A program made the position numbers and the translations under genes. Shown here piece after piece: positions 43,276-53,359 of a stretch of DNA of 64,000 nucleotides. Under the pieces are notes generated by a model. It saw nothing but the letters and a program-made list of their open reading frames with translations. It did no database searches and was not told the origin of the DNA. Each line of letters opens with the position of its first letter. Position 1 is the stretch's first letter. The stretch is from positions 1 to 64,000 of the forward strand of contig NZ_JANXCG010000012.1 in NCBI RefSeq assembly GCF_025060375.1, in the 5' to 3' direction. Source of the stretch: Meiothermus sp. (GTDB lineage Bacteria > Deinococcota > Deinococci > Deinococcales > Thermaceae).

Positions 43276-43281
43276 AGATGG

Positions 43282-44442
43282 GTGGGTGAGCGCTACGACT
43301 TCATCGTTGCGGGTGCGGGAGCGGCGGGGCTCAGCCTGGTCTACCACCTGGCTCAGGCGGGGGTGGAAGGCCGGGTGCTCCTGCTCGAGCGAGCCCCCAA
43401 GACCGAGAACGACCGCACCTGGTGCTTTTGGGAGGTGGAGGCGGGTCCTTTTGAGCCCCTGGTTTTCCGCCGCTGGGAGCACCTTTGGTTCTTTGGGGAG
43501 GACCAGGGCCAGCGGCTCAGCATCGCCCCATACACCTACAAGATGATCCGCGGCCGCGATTTCTACGCCCACATGGAGCGCTGGATGTCCACTCAGCCCC
43601 AGCTCACCCTGCGTTACGGCGAGGTCACCCGCATAGGAGAGGATGAGGAGGGGCCCTGGGTGGAGCAGGGGGGCCGGGTGTACCGGGGCCAGTGGGTCTT
43701 CAGCAGCCTGTACCAGCCCCCACCGCCCAGCCCCCGCTACCACCGCCTTCTTCAGCACTTCAAGGGCTGGGTGGTGCGCGCCTCCAGGCCGGTTTTCGAC
43801 CCCCAGGCCGCCACCCTGATGGACTTTCGCCTGCCCCAGCGGGGGCCGGTGTGCTTTGGCTACGTCCTCCCCTTTGATGCCCAGACCGCCCTGGTGGAGT
43901 ACACCCTGTTTTCCCAGCGCCTTCTGCCCCCCGAAGCCTACGACCAGGGCCTGAAGGAGTACCTGGAAGGCGTGCTGGGTGTGGAGCGCTACGAGGTGCT
44001 GGAGCGCGAGTTCGGGGTTATCCCCATGACCGATGCGCCCCTCCCACAGCAGCCCAGCCCGCGGGTGGTCCACATTGGCACCGCCGGTGGCTGCACCAAG
44101 GCCTCCACGGGCTACACCTTTCAGCGCATCCAGGCCCAGGCCCGCCGCATTGCCCAGACCCTGCAGGAAAGGGGCCGGCCGGTGCTCGAGCCTGGCTCGA
44201 TTCGCCACGCCCTCATGGACAGCGTTTTGCTGCACCTCTTGGAGAGGGGCTATTCTTCGGGGGAGAGGGTCTTTAGCCGGCTTTTCCGGAAGAACCCGCC
44301 CCAGCGGGTGCTGCGCTTTTTGGATGAGGCCACGGGGTGGCTCGAGGACCTTCAGGTTATGGCCAGCGTGGACGTACCGGTTTTTGCCCGGGCGGCCTTG
44401 GGGGCGCTTTGGCGCCGCTGGGGGGTGGGCTTGTGGGGGTAG
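43282..44442 (+). CDS. Lycopene cyclase (CrtY/CrtL-type beta-/monocyclase)
   Basis: YDFIVAGAGAAGLSLVYHLAQAGVEGRVLLLERAPKTENDRTWCFWE; VHIGTAGGCTKASTGYTFQRIQ; GTG start. Confidence 0.9.
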   Translation: MGERYDFIVAGAGAAGLSLVYHLAQAGVEGRVLLLERAPKTENDRTWCFWEVEAGPFEPLVFRRWEHLWFFGEDQGQRLSIAPYTYKMIRGRDFYAHMERWMSTQPQLTLRYGEVTRIGEDEEGPWVEQGGRVYRGQWVFSSLYQPPPPSPRYHRLLQHFKGWVVRASRPVFDPQAATLMDFRLPQRGPVCFGYVLPFDAQTALVEYTLFSQRLLPPEAYDQGLKEYLEGVLGVERYEVLEREFGVIPMTDAPLPQQPSPRVVHIGTAGGCTKASTGYTFQRIQAQARRIAQTLQERGRPVLEPGSIRHALMDSVLLHLLERGYSSGERVFSRLFRKNPPQRVLRFLDEATGWLEDLQVMASVDVPVFARAALGALWRRWGVGLWG

Positions 44443-44444
44443 GG

Positions 44445-45548
44445 GTGTTGGCGGCGGTGCTCGTGGGCCTGCTGCCGGCGCTTTGGGTGAGGCCCTCGAG
44501 GGTGGGGTCCAGCCCGCCTGGGCTGCGATGGTTGGGAGGAGGGGTGGGGCTGGGCCTGGCCCTGCTCGGGGCAGGGGTTTGGGTGGGCGACCGGGAAGCT
44601 CCCCTAGGGGCGCTGTTGGCCGTGGGGGGGGCTGGGCTGGCCGCTTTGTGGTTTTTGGGGGCCGACCTGCTCTGGCCTGGCCGGGCTGTTCTGCTCCGCT
44701 CGGGGTTGCCGGTGGGGCTGCTGGGGGGTGGGGTAGGCTTCTGGCTGGGTGGGGGGTGGGCGGCCTGGGTTGGGGGTGTGCTGGCGGGTGTCTGGGCCGC
44801 CCAGCTCGGCTGGCTGCTGGGTCATCCAGGCGCCCGGGCCCGGCTGGGGTGGCTGGGCAGGCGGACTGAGCCGTGGATGGTCTTTCTGGCCTTGGCGGTG
44901 CTGGTGCGGGTTCCGGTGCCGATTTACCCTCAGGAATTCCCCCTTTTGGCCCTGGCCCAGATGGTCCTTCTGGGCCTTTCCGCTCTGCTTTGGGCCTTTG
45001 GGCGCCTGGGGTGGCGGGCCCTTGGGCTGGCGGCGGTGGCCTTTGGCCTGGGCCTTGGGGTGGAGTTTGTGGGGAGCCGCACCGGCCTGCCCTTTGGGCG
45101 CTACACCTACGAGGGCGCCCCGGGGCCGCACCTTTGGGGGGTTCCGCTGATTGTGCCTTTGGGCTGGTTCGCTCTGGTGCTCTCTGCGCATGCCCTCGCC
45201 CGGGGTCGGGTGGTTCGGGTGGGGCTTATGGCGGTGGCCTGGGACCTGGGCCTAGAGGCCTTGATGACCGCCCAGGGGTACTGGACCTGGCAGGATCCCC
45301 ACCCCTTCTGGTACGGGGCGCCCTTGCTCAACTACCTGGCCTGGTTCGCGGTGGGTTGCGGCCTCTCCTGGGTCTACGGTCGGCTGGCCCCCAGCCTTTC
45401 AGCGGGAGGGTTCGGTTGGGCCTATCGCCTAGAGGCCCTCTTTCTCCCCACGGGGCTGGCCCTGCTGGGGTTTTGGCCTGCGGCTTTGGTCTGCGGCCTG
45501 GCGATGAACCTTCTGGCCTGGGAAAAGGAGCGGTGTGGTGAGGGGTGA
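44445..45548 (+). CDS. cruF: CruF-like carotenoid 1,2-hydratase / carotenoid biosynthesis membrane protein
   Basis: LGVEFVGSRTGLPFGRYTYEGAPGPHLWGVPLIVPLGWFAL; LMTAQGYWTWQDPHPFWYGAPLLNYLAWF. Confidence 0.88.
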   Translation: MLAAVLVGLLPALWVRPSRVGSSPPGLRWLGGGVGLGLALLGAGVWVGDREAPLGALLAVGGAGLAALWFLGADLLWPGRAVLLRSGLPVGLLGGGVGFWLGGGWAAWVGGVLAGVWAAQLGWLLGHPGARARLGWLGRRTEPWMVFLALAVLVRVPVPIYPQEFPLLALAQMVLLGLSALLWAFGRLGWRALGLAAVAFGLGLGVEFVGSRTGLPFGRYTYEGAPGPHLWGVPLIVPLGWFALVLSAHALARGRVVRVGLMAVAWDLGLEALMTAQGYWTWQDPHPFWYGAPLLNYLAWFAVGCGLSWVYGRLAPSLSAGGFGWAYRLEALFLPTGLALLGFWPAALVCGLAMNLLAWEKERCGEG

Positions 45549-46221
45549 GTTGCGGCCTACACACTGGCTCCTCCGCCTTGGCTTTCACCTCCTGTTCCGG
45601 CGGAGTTTGCGGCGGGGGCTGCGGGGGGTTTGGATCCGGGGGGGGCTGCCCGGGGGGGCCTGTGTGCTGGCGAGCAACCACCATTCCTGGTGGGACAGCT
45701 ACCTGCTGCCGGTCCTGCTCAGCCGTTCCGGGCGGCCCTTCCGGGTGGTGGTAGGGGAGGCCCGGCTCAGGGAGTTCCCCTTCTTCAGGTATCTGGAAAC
45801 GGTGCCGGCGAACCGCCCCCGGGAGGCGCTGCGGGCCCTTGGGCGAGGAGAGGTGTTGGTGCTCTTCCCCGAGGGCGAGCTGCGCCCGCCGGGGGCTTTG
45901 GGGGAGTTGCGCCCCGGGGCGGTCTGGCTGGCCCGGAAGGCCGGGGTGCAGGTGGTGCCGGTGGCCTCGAGGGTGGTGCTGCGCGGGCATGAGTTTCCCG
46001 AGGCCTACTTGGTGTTCGGGGAGCCCGTGGAGCCCGAGCTGGACCTTCTGGGCAGGGCCTTGGGGGAGGCCCTGGGCCTTTTGGACGACCTGGTGCGGAC
46101 CTCCCCTGCCGAAGAACCCCTGCCGGGGTTCTCCCTGGCCCTCCCTGGCCGGAGGAGCACCCACGAGCGGATGGCCCGCTGGGGAGCCTGGCTGGGGAGG
46201 CTGGTGGGTGGGGGTGGGTAG
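45535..46221 (+). CDS. PlsC-type acyltransferase (possible carotenoid-glycoside acyltransferase)
   Basis: [19 protein letters not shown] (H-X4-D) and [11 protein letters not shown] motifs; embedded in carotenoid operon. Confidence 0.85.
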   Translation: MVRGELRPTHWLLRLGFHLLFRRSLRRGLRGVWIRGGLPGGACVLASNHHSWWDSYLLPVLLSRSGRPFRVVVGEARLREFPFFRYLETVPANRPREALRALGRGEVLVLFPEGELRPPGALGELRPGAVWLARKAGVQVVPVASRVVLRGHEFPEAYLVFGEPVEPELDLLGRALGEALGLLDDLVRTSPAEEPLPGFSLALPGRRSTHERMARWGAWLGRLVGGGG

Positions 46222-46223
46222 GG

Positions 46224-47306
46224 ATGGGGTGGCTCGAGCCCCTTCTCTACGCGGTTCTCCTCTGGCTTGGGCTAAAGCTTTTGGTGTTGCTGGTAAACCT
46301 ATTTTCCTTCCCGGTGCTCCGCGGAGGCCAGGATGGGCCCTTTCCCGAGGTTTCCCTGCTGGTTCCGGTTCGCAACGAGGCCCACAACCTGCGGAAGACC
46401 CTCCCGGGCCTGCTGCGGCAGGAGGTGGGGGAGGTGCTGCTCCTTGACGACGGCTCCACCGACGGCACGGCTGGGGTGGTGGAGACCCTGGCCCGGGGCG
46501 ACAGGCGGGTGCGCCTGATCCCGGGCCGGCCCAAACCCGAGGGGTGGGTGGGCAAAGCCTGGGCCTGCCACCAGCTCGCCCAGGTGGCCCGGGGCGAGGT
46601 GCTGATCTTCACCGATGCCGACGTGTGCTGGAGGGAGGGGGGGGTGGGGGCGGTGCTGGACTTTATGCGCCGGGAGGGGGCGGGCCTGGTCTCGGTATAC
46701 CCGCGCCAGGTAACCCCCACCCTCCTCGAGCGGGTCCTGCTGCCCCTGATCGACGACGTGCTTTTGTGCTATCTGCCCTATCCACTGGTCCGTACCCCCT
46801 TTCCCCAGGCCGCGGCGGCCAACGGTCAGGTGATGGCCTTCCAGCGCGAGGCCTACTGCGTGGTGGGGGGGCATGCCGCGGTGCGCGGCGAGGTGCTGGA
46901 GGATGTGCGCCTGGCCCAGCGGGCCAAGGCCAGGGGGGTGCGGTTGGCGGTGGCCCTGGGGGACGGTTGGGTATCGGTGCGGATGTACCGGAGCTACGCC
47001 GAGGTGGTGGAGGGATTGGGTAAGAACCTGATTGAGTTCCACGCCCGAAGCCGCTGGCTGCTCCTCCTTTCCTACCTGGCCCACCTTTTGGCCTACACCC
47101 TGTGCTGGCCCCTGGCCCTGGTTGACCCCCTGTGGCTTTGGGTGGGAGGCATGGGCTTTTTAGAGCGGGTTATGCTGGGCCTGAAGACCGGACGGGATGG
47201 GTGGGAGTTCCTGTTGGTACCCCTGGCCCCCCTGCTCAGCGCTCCCATTTACTGGCGCTCCGCCCAGCGGCGCTACACCTGGAAGGGGAGGGAGTACACC
47301 CGGTGA
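46224..47306 (+). CDS. Family 2 glycosyltransferase (CruC-like)
   Basis: [45 protein letters not shown]; embedded in carotenoid operon. Confidence 0.87.
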   Translation: MGWLEPLLYAVLLWLGLKLLVLLVNLFSFPVLRGGQDGPFPEVSLLVPVRNEAHNLRKTLPGLLRQEVGEVLLLDDGSTDGTAGVVETLARGDRRVRLIPGRPKPEGWVGKAWACHQLAQVARGEVLIFTDADVCWREGGVGAVLDFMRREGAGLVSVYPRQVTPTLLERVLLPLIDDVLLCYLPYPLVRTPFPQAAAANGQVMAFQREAYCVVGGHAAVRGEVLEDVRLAQRAKARGVRLAVALGDGWVSVRMYRSYAEVVEGLGKNLIEFHARSRWLLLLSYLAHLLAYTLCWPLALVDPLWLWVGGMGFLERVMLGLKTGRDGWEFLLVPLAPLLSAPIYWRSAQRRYTWKGREYTR

Positions 47307-48655
47307 AAGCGATTGTGGTAGGCGCGGGTTTCGCGGGTCTGGCCGCGGCGCTCAGGCTCCGCAGGGCGGGGCTCGAGGTGGAGGTTGTCGAGCAGCTCCA
47401 CCAGCCCGGGGGTAAGGCGGTGGGCTGGGAGGGGGTGCCCACCGGGCCCACCCTGCTCACCCTGCCGGAGGTGCCCCTCCGCATCCTGGCTGAGTGGGGC
47501 CAGGGGATTGAGGGGCTCAGACCGGTCTCCCCCCTCACCCGCTACATCTGGCCGGATGGCCGGGTGTTTGCGCCCGAGCTCGAGCCGGAGCCCACCCTGG
47601 CCCAGCTCTCCCAGGAGGAGGCCCGGGACTACCTGCGTTTGCTAGGGGTGGCGAGGCGGCTCTACGAGGGGGTGAAGGGGACCTTTCTGTTCGGCCCTCC
47701 ACCCCCTTTGGGGAAGCTCCTGCGCTACGGTTTGCTCGAGGGTCCCAGGGCCTACCCCTTTCGCACCCTGGCCGACCTGGTGGCCTCTGGCCCCTACCTC
47801 ACCCCCTTCTTCCTGCGCTTCGCCACCTACCTGGGCGCCAACCCCTACAGGGCCCCGGCCGTGCTGCACAACATCGCCTGGGTAGAGCTGGGGCTGGGGG
47901 TTTTCCACCTGCCGGGGGGCTTGCGGGCCCTGGTGGACCGGCTGTACGGTCTGGCCAAGGGCCTTGGGGTGAGGTTTCACTTTGGCCAGAGGGTTCTGCG
48001 GATGTGGGCCGCTCGAGGGCGGGTGCTGTCTTTGGAGACCCCAGGAGGAAAGATGTGCGCCGACCTCTACGTCTCGGCTGCCGACCGGCACTTCACCCTG
48101 GGGTGGCTGGGTCTCCCCATGCCCCGCTATGCGCTGGGGGTCTCCGGTTTTGCGGTGCTCATGAGGTTCAAGGAGCCGGTTCCGCTTGGCCACTACGTCT
48201 ACTTTTCCCCCGACTACCGGGGTGAATGGGGGGAGATAGAGCGGGGCCACTGGCCCAAGACCCCCACCCTCTACCTGCATACGGATGGGGAGGCCGGGTT
48301 TCTGCTGGTCAACGCCCCCCCTCTGCGAGGGAGAGGAAACCCCCCAGTGGGGGTTCAGGAGTATGCCCGCCACCTGCTCCTCAGCCTTCGCGGCCTCCAC
48401 CCCCTTCCCATAGCCGAGTGGCGGGCTTTGAGCCCTTTGGACTACAGCCAGACCGCCTACCGGGGGGCCCTGTACGGCCGAGCCCCACACGGCCTCCTTG
48501 GGGCCCTGCGGCCGGGGTGGAGGGTGGGGCGTCTGGCCAACCTGGTCCAGGTGGGGGGGACGGTGCACCCAGGCGGGGGGGTGCCTCTGGCCCTGCTCTC
48601 CGGCTGGAATGGGGCTGGGTGGCTCCTGCGGAGGGTGGAGGATGGGGCGCTCTAG
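47303..48655 (+). CDS. CrtI/CrtD-type carotenoid desaturase (FAD-dependent)
   Basis: [39 protein letters not shown]-terminal [22 protein letters not shown]. Confidence 0.88.
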   Translation: MKAIVVGAGFAGLAAALRLRRAGLEVEVVEQLHQPGGKAVGWEGVPTGPTLLTLPEVPLRILAEWGQGIEGLRPVSPLTRYIWPDGRVFAPELEPEPTLAQLSQEEARDYLRLLGVARRLYEGVKGTFLFGPPPPLGKLLRYGLLEGPRAYPFRTLADLVASGPYLTPFFLRFATYLGANPYRAPAVLHNIAWVELGLGVFHLPGGLRALVDRLYGLAKGLGVRFHFGQRVLRMWAARGRVLSLETPGGKMCADLYVSAADRHFTLGWLGLPMPRYALGVSGFAVLMRFKEPVPLGHYVYFSPDYRGEWGEIERGHWPKTPTLYLHTDGEAGFLLVNAPPLRGRGNPPVGVQEYARHLLLSLRGLHPLPIAEWRALSPLDYSQTAYRGALYGRAPHGLLGALRPGWRVGRLANLVQVGGTVHPGGGVPLALLSGWNGAGWLLRRVEDGAL

Positions 48656-49742
48656 CCTGCCAGAACCCAAGGGCTACCCCTGGGGTCCCTTCGGCCACCT
48701 GCCCCGCTGGGCGGGGGAGCCGCTTTCCCTTTTGGAGGAGGGGGCGGCCTTGGGCTCTGTGTTTGGCCTGAGGCTGGGCCGCAGGGCGGTGGTGGGTTTT
48801 AGCCCCGCCTGGAACCGCCTGGTTCTCTCCGACCTGAACGCCTTCCGCTCCCGCGGGAGCCTTGCCAGCCTTACCCCTTACCTGAGCGGGGGGATCATCA
48901 CCACCGACGCTCCCTTCCACAAACCCCAGCGGCAGACGCTCAACCCCCACTTCCACGCTCGAGCCCTGATGGCCCTGGAGGAGCGCTTGCGGGAGGCCCT
49001 GAGGGCCGTTCGGCCGCAAGGGGCTTTTGAGGCGGTGGCCTGGTCTTCTAAGGCTGCCCAGACCGCCCTCAACCTCCTCTACTTTGAGGGGCGCTTTCCC
49101 CCAGGGCTCCTGGCCCGGTTCCTGGCCCCTCTGAAACGGCCCTTTCCGGCCCCTTTGGTGCCGCGTCCCTTGCTTTTTGCCCGGGTGCGCCGGATGGTGC
49201 GGGGTTTGCAGCAGGCAGGGTGTGGTCTGGCCGCCCACCTGCCCCTGGAGGAGGTGGTGGTGGGCCTGGCCGCGGGCTACGACACCACGGCCCATACCCT
49301 GGCCTGGGCCCTCTGGCACGCGGCCCTGTACCCCCAGTGGAACACCCCCGAAGGGCTTCCCCTGCTCCTCAAGGAGACCCTGCGCCTCTACCCTCCGGGC
49401 TTTGTGGGAAGCCGCCGGGCGGCACGGGCGGTGGAGTGGGAGGGCCACCTGATTCCCAAGGGGAGTCTGGTGCTCTACAGCCCCTACCTGACCCACCGCC
49501 ACCCCGAGCTCTGGCCCAATCCCCTTGACTTTGACCCCTCCCGCTTCCTGGGGCGGATTCCGGCCTGGGCCTACCTGCCCTTTGGCGGGGGAGAGCGCAC
49601 ATGCTTGGGCATGCACTTTGCCCAGATGACCCTCCGGGTGGCCCTGGGGCTCTTCTCCCGCCTGCGGCCGCTTAGGGGCGACCCGAGGCCCTGGCCCGCG
49701 CTGACCCTGGCTCCGGCTGGGGAGCTTTGGGTGGAGGCCTAG
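48642..49742 (+). CDS. Cytochrome P450, CYP175-like carotenoid hydroxylase
   Basis: I-helix AAGYDTTAHTLAW, ExxR KETLRLYPPG, heme loop FGGGERTCLGMHFA. Confidence 0.9.
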   Translation: MGRSSLPEPKGYPWGPFGHLPRWAGEPLSLLEEGAALGSVFGLRLGRRAVVGFSPAWNRLVLSDLNAFRSRGSLASLTPYLSGGIITTDAPFHKPQRQTLNPHFHARALMALEERLREALRAVRPQGAFEAVAWSSKAAQTALNLLYFEGRFPPGLLARFLAPLKRPFPAPLVPRPLLFARVRRMVRGLQQAGCGLAAHLPLEEVVVGLAAGYDTTAHTLAWALWHAALYPQWNTPEGLPLLLKETLRLYPPGFVGSRRAARAVEWEGHLIPKGSLVLYSPYLTHRHPELWPNPLDFDPSRFLGRIPAWAYLPFGGGERTCLGMHFAQMTLRVALGLFSRLRPLRGDPRPWPALTLAPAGELWVEA

Positions 49743-50113
49743 ACCGAAGGGGGAGGCTCGTCCACCGGAACCGGCCGGCCCTGCTCGTCCACCGCCACGT
49801 AGGTCAGGTTGCCCTTGGTGGCAAGCATCTTAGGTTCGCGCAGGTTTTCCCGGTACACCTCCACCTCGACCGTGAGGGAGGTGCGCCCCACCCGCACCAC
49901 CCGGGCCACCACCTCGAGCAGGTCCCCTACCTTGATCGGCACCTCAAAGACCACCTCCCCCACCCGCACCGTTACGCACCGCTTGCGGGCCCGGCGGATG
50001 GCCGCGTATGAGCCTACCTTGTCCATCAAGCCCAGCACGAACCCCCCAAAAGCGTTGCCGCCGGGGTTGGCGTGCTCGGGAAAAACCAGCTCCAAGGTGC
50101 GCGCCTCGCTCAT
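49739..50113 (-). CDS. Acyl-CoA thioesterase (hotdog fold)
   Basis: LVFPEHANPGGNAFGGFVLGLMDKVGSYAAIRRARK. Confidence 0.9.
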   Translation of the reverse strand: MSEARTLELVFPEHANPGGNAFGGFVLGLMDKVGSYAAIRRARKRCVTVRVGEVVFEVPIKVGDLLEVVARVVRVGRTSLTVEVEVYRENLREPKMLATKGNLTYVAVDEQGRPVPVDEPPPSV

Positions 50114-50199
50114 GGGCAAGAGCCTACCGGACGCCCTGGGGTTGGGCAACGGGCGGGTATACTCTTGAACGGCTGTTCGTCTACGCGAAGGAGGTTCTC

Positions 50200-51474
50200 A
50201 TGCCACTCAGAAACGCCTACCGTCCCCCAGGCGAAGCCGGCCTTTGGGAGAGCTTCCTGCGCCGGCTCGAGGCCACCATCCGGGTCGCGCAGATTCACCC
50301 TGCCACCATCCAGTACCTCACCCACCCCAAGCGCGTCGTGGGGGTTTCCCTCCCGGTGGTGATGGACGACGGAAGCGTGCGCAACTTTACCGCCTACCGG
50401 GTGATCCACAACATCGCCCGGGGACCGGCCCTGGGCGGGGTGCGCTACCACCCCGAGGTGAGCCTAGGCCAGACCTGCGGGATGGCGGCCTGGATGACCC
50501 TGAAGGCGGCGGTCTATGGCCTGCCCTTCGGGGGGTCGGCGGGGGGGGTGGCGGTGGAGCCGGGGAAGCTCTCCCGCCGCGAGCTGGAGCGCCTGTCGCG
50601 CCGCTACGTGACCGAGCTCATAGAGCTGTTGGGCCCGGATGAGGACGTGCTGGCCCCGGATGTCGGAACCGACCAGACCATCATGGCCTGGTTCCAGGAT
50701 ACCTTCACCATGACCCGAGGCCAGACCATCCTGAGCGCGGTGACCGGGAAGCCCCTCCCCCTGGGGGGGGTCTCCCTGAGGGACGAGGGGGGAGGGCAGG
50801 GGCTGGTCTACGTGCTGGCCGATTTGGCTCGAGCCAACGGCTGGCCCCTGGAAGGGGCCACGGTAGCCATCCAAGGCTTTGGTCAGATGGGCGGTGCGGT
50901 GGCCCGCTACGCCCTGAAGGAAGGTCTGAAGGTGGTGGCGGTCTCCACCAGCCGGGGTGGGGTCTACAACCCCGAGGGGCTCGATGTGGCTGCGCTGGAG
51001 GCCTACTACCAGAAGTGGGGCCACCTGGCGGGTTTTCCGGGGGGGCGCCCGATTGCCAACCTCGAGCTTCTCAGCCTGAAAGTGGACTACCTGGTGCCAG
51101 CGGCCCTGGAAGGCGCAATCAACGAGCAGAACGCCCGGCAGGTGCAGGCCCGGGTGGTTGTCGAGGGGGCCAACGGGGCGGTGACCCCTGAAGCCGAGTA
51201 CCTTCTGCGGCTGAACGGGGCCGAGGTGGTGCCCGATGTCCTGGCCAATGGGGGAGGGCTGGTGCTCTCCTACTTGGAGTGGGTGCAGGATCTCTCGATG
51301 CTCTTCTTTGAAGAGGGGGAGGTTCAGCAGCGGCTGCGCCAGTTCGTTCACCAAAGCCTGCAGGCGGTGCTCGAGCGGGCCCGCCCCTTGGGCGGCGACC
51401 TACGGGTTGGGGCTTATGCCCTGGCCCTGGAACGCATCAACGAGGCCACCCGCCTGCGCGGGGTTTACCCATGA
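50200..51474 (+). CDS. gdhA: Glutamate dehydrogenase family protein, GdhA-like (regulatory paralogue)
   Basis: Glu/Leu/Phe/Val DH family; catalytic Gly-rich loop altered ([11 protein letters not shown]); directly upstream of gdhB. Confidence 0.88.
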   Translation: MPLRNAYRPPGEAGLWESFLRRLEATIRVAQIHPATIQYLTHPKRVVGVSLPVVMDDGSVRNFTAYRVIHNIARGPALGGVRYHPEVSLGQTCGMAAWMTLKAAVYGLPFGGSAGGVAVEPGKLSRRELERLSRRYVTELIELLGPDEDVLAPDVGTDQTIMAWFQDTFTMTRGQTILSAVTGKPLPLGGVSLRDEGGGQGLVYVLADLARANGWPLEGATVAIQGFGQMGGAVARYALKEGLKVVAVSTSRGGVYNPEGLDVAALEAYYQKWGHLAGFPGGRPIANLELLSLKVDYLVPAALEGAINEQNARQVQARVVVEGANGAVTPEAEYLLRLNGAEVVPDVLANGGGLVLSYLEWVQDLSMLFFEEGEVQQRLRQFVHQSLQAVLERARPLGGDLRVGAYALALERINEATRLRGVYP

Positions 51475-51484
51475 GGAGAAGAGG

Positions 51485-52762
51485 ATGAAGTCGGAACCGC
51501 TTTCGTACCTTTCCAGCGAGAACATTGGACCATGGGAGATCTACTTGGCCCAGGTGGACCGGGTGACCCCCTACCTGGGCAAGCTGGCCTTCTGGGTGGA
51601 GGACCTCAAGCGGCCCAAGCGCATCCTGGTGGTGGATGTGCCCGTCCAGCTTGACGACGGCTCCGTGGCCCACTTTGAGGGCTACCGGGTCCACCACAAC
51701 ACCTTCCGCGGCCCGGCCAAAGGTGGGGTGCGCTACCACCAGGACGTAACCCTCTCCGAGGTGATGGCTTTGGCGGCTTGGATGACCATAAAGAACGCCG
51801 CGGTGGGCCTTCCCTACGGAGGCGGTAAGGGTGGGGTGCGGGTAGACCCCCGCAAGCTTTCGCCAGGGGAGCTGGAGCGCCTGACCCGCCGCTATACCTC
51901 GGAGATCGGCATCATCATCGGGCCGGATAAGGACATCCCGGCGCCTGACCTGGGTACTGGCGCTCGTGAGATGGCCTGGATGATGGATACCTACTCCATG
52001 AACGTGGGCCGCACCGTCCCTGGGGTGGTGACCGGAAAGCCCATTGCCGTCGGGGGTTCCCTAGGGCGCCAAGACGCCACGGGGCGGGGGGTTTTTGTAA
52101 CCGCGGCAGCCGCAGCGGAGAAGATAGGCCTTTCGGTGGAGGGCAGCCGGGTGGTCGTCCAGGGTTTTGGCAACGTGGGCAACGCCGCGGCCCGTATCTT
52201 CCACGACCATGGGGCCCGGCTGGTAGCAGTTTCCGACGTCACCGGGGCCATTCGCAACGACGGGGGTATTGACCCCTACGACCTCACCGCCTACGTGCGG
52301 CAGATGGGTGGGGTTAGGGGCTACCCCAAGGCCGAGCCCATTCCGGCCCCGGAGCTCTTCTCCACCCCCTGCGAGTTCCTGATACCCGCGGCCTTGGAGA
52401 AGCAGATTACCGAGGCCAACGCCTGGAAGTTGCAGTGCAAGGTGATTGCTGAAGGGGCCAACGGCCCCACCACCCCTGCCGCTGACGACATCCTTGCCGA
52501 GCGGGGCATTGTGGTGGTGCCCGACGTGATCGCCAACGCAGGCGGGGTTACGGTGAGCTACTTTGAGTGGGTGCAGGACTTCAACAGCTTTTTTTGGACG
52601 GAGGGAGAGATAAACGCCAGGCTCGAGCGGTTGATGCGCCAATCCTTCGAAGCGGTCTGGCAGGTGGCTCAGGAGAAAAGGGTCACCCTTCGCACCGCGG
52701 CCTATATCGTGGCGGCCACCCGTGTGCTTGAGGCCCGGGCCATGCTTGGCCTCTACCCATAG
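51485..52762 (+). CDS. gdhB: Glutamate dehydrogenase, catalytic (GdhB-like)
   Basis: [57 protein letters not shown]. Confidence 0.94.
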   Translation: MKSEPLSYLSSENIGPWEIYLAQVDRVTPYLGKLAFWVEDLKRPKRILVVDVPVQLDDGSVAHFEGYRVHHNTFRGPAKGGVRYHQDVTLSEVMALAAWMTIKNAAVGLPYGGGKGGVRVDPRKLSPGELERLTRRYTSEIGIIIGPDKDIPAPDLGTGAREMAWMMDTYSMNVGRTVPGVVTGKPIAVGGSLGRQDATGRGVFVTAAAAAEKIGLSVEGSRVVVQGFGNVGNAAARIFHDHGARLVAVSDVTGAIRNDGGIDPYDLTAYVRQMGGVRGYPKAEPIPAPELFSTPCEFLIPAALEKQITEANAWKLQCKVIAEGANGPTTPAADDILAERGIVVVPDVIANAGGVTVSYFEWVQDFNSFFWTEGEINARLERLMRQSFEAVWQVAQEKRVTLRTAAYIVAATRVLEARAMLGLYP

Positions 52763-52792
52763 CCCCACCTGGTCTTGGCGTATGCTAGGGTT

Positions 52793-53353
52793 GTGACGGC
52801 TAGCAGCACCTGGCCCCGCCACGGCAGGGTGACCCTGAAGCCCTTTACCGAGCCCCTGAGCGAGACCGAGTGGCGCCGTTTCTACGATTGCTTTCGTGAC
52901 CCCGAGATTGCCGAGTGGAACGGCAGCCGGCCGCTCAGGATGCCGCTTTGGCTTTTCAAGCGGGTGGTGATGGGCGAGGTAGCCCGGGGTGACCGGTTGG
53001 GTTTTGGCATCCTGGACGAGCGGGGGGAGTGGCTGGGCACGGTGGAACTCTACGAGCTCACCCCCAGCGAGGCCACCTTGGGCATCCTGATTGGGGCCAA
53101 GGACCGCTGGGGGCAGGGCTACGGCACCGACGCCGTCAAGGCAGTGCTGGAGTACGCCTTCTGCAAGCTGGGCCTAAAGAAGGTCAAGCTCCGCACCTAC
53201 AAGCACAACCTGCGGGCCCAACGGGCCTTTGAGAAGGCCGGGTTCCGCCACGTGGAGAAACCGCCCCAAGGCGGGCTGCGCCTAGGCCTAAGCCTGGGCC
53301 CTAAGCACGAGTTTATCCCCATGGAGATCACCAAAGAGGAGTGGGGCTGCTGA
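52793..53353 (+). CDS. GNAT-family acetyltransferase
   Basis: LGILIGAKDRWGQGYGTDAVKAVLEYAFCKLGLKKVKLRTYKHNLRAQRAFEKAGFR. Confidence 0.9.
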   Translation: MTASSTWPRHGRVTLKPFTEPLSETEWRRFYDCFRDPEIAEWNGSRPLRMPLWLFKRVVMGEVARGDRLGFGILDERGEWLGTVELYELTPSEATLGILIGAKDRWGQGYGTDAVKAVLEYAFCKLGLKKVKLRTYKHNLRAQRAFEKAGFRHVEKPPQGGLRLGLSLGPKHEFIPMEITKEEWGC

Positions 53354-53359
53354 GCGGGC

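Noticed and set aside
43162-44235. 357-aa antisense ORF over the lycopene cyclase
   Set aside because: Shadow ORF of a GC-rich gene; no recognisable domain.
48381-49616. 411-aa antisense ORF over the P450 gene
   Set aside because: P450 motifs on the + strand are unambiguous; antisense product is low-complexity.
43162-49742. Interpretation as a prophage or mobile island
   Set aside because: No integrase, transposase, inverted-repeat ends or tRNA duplication; genes are core pigment metabolism.
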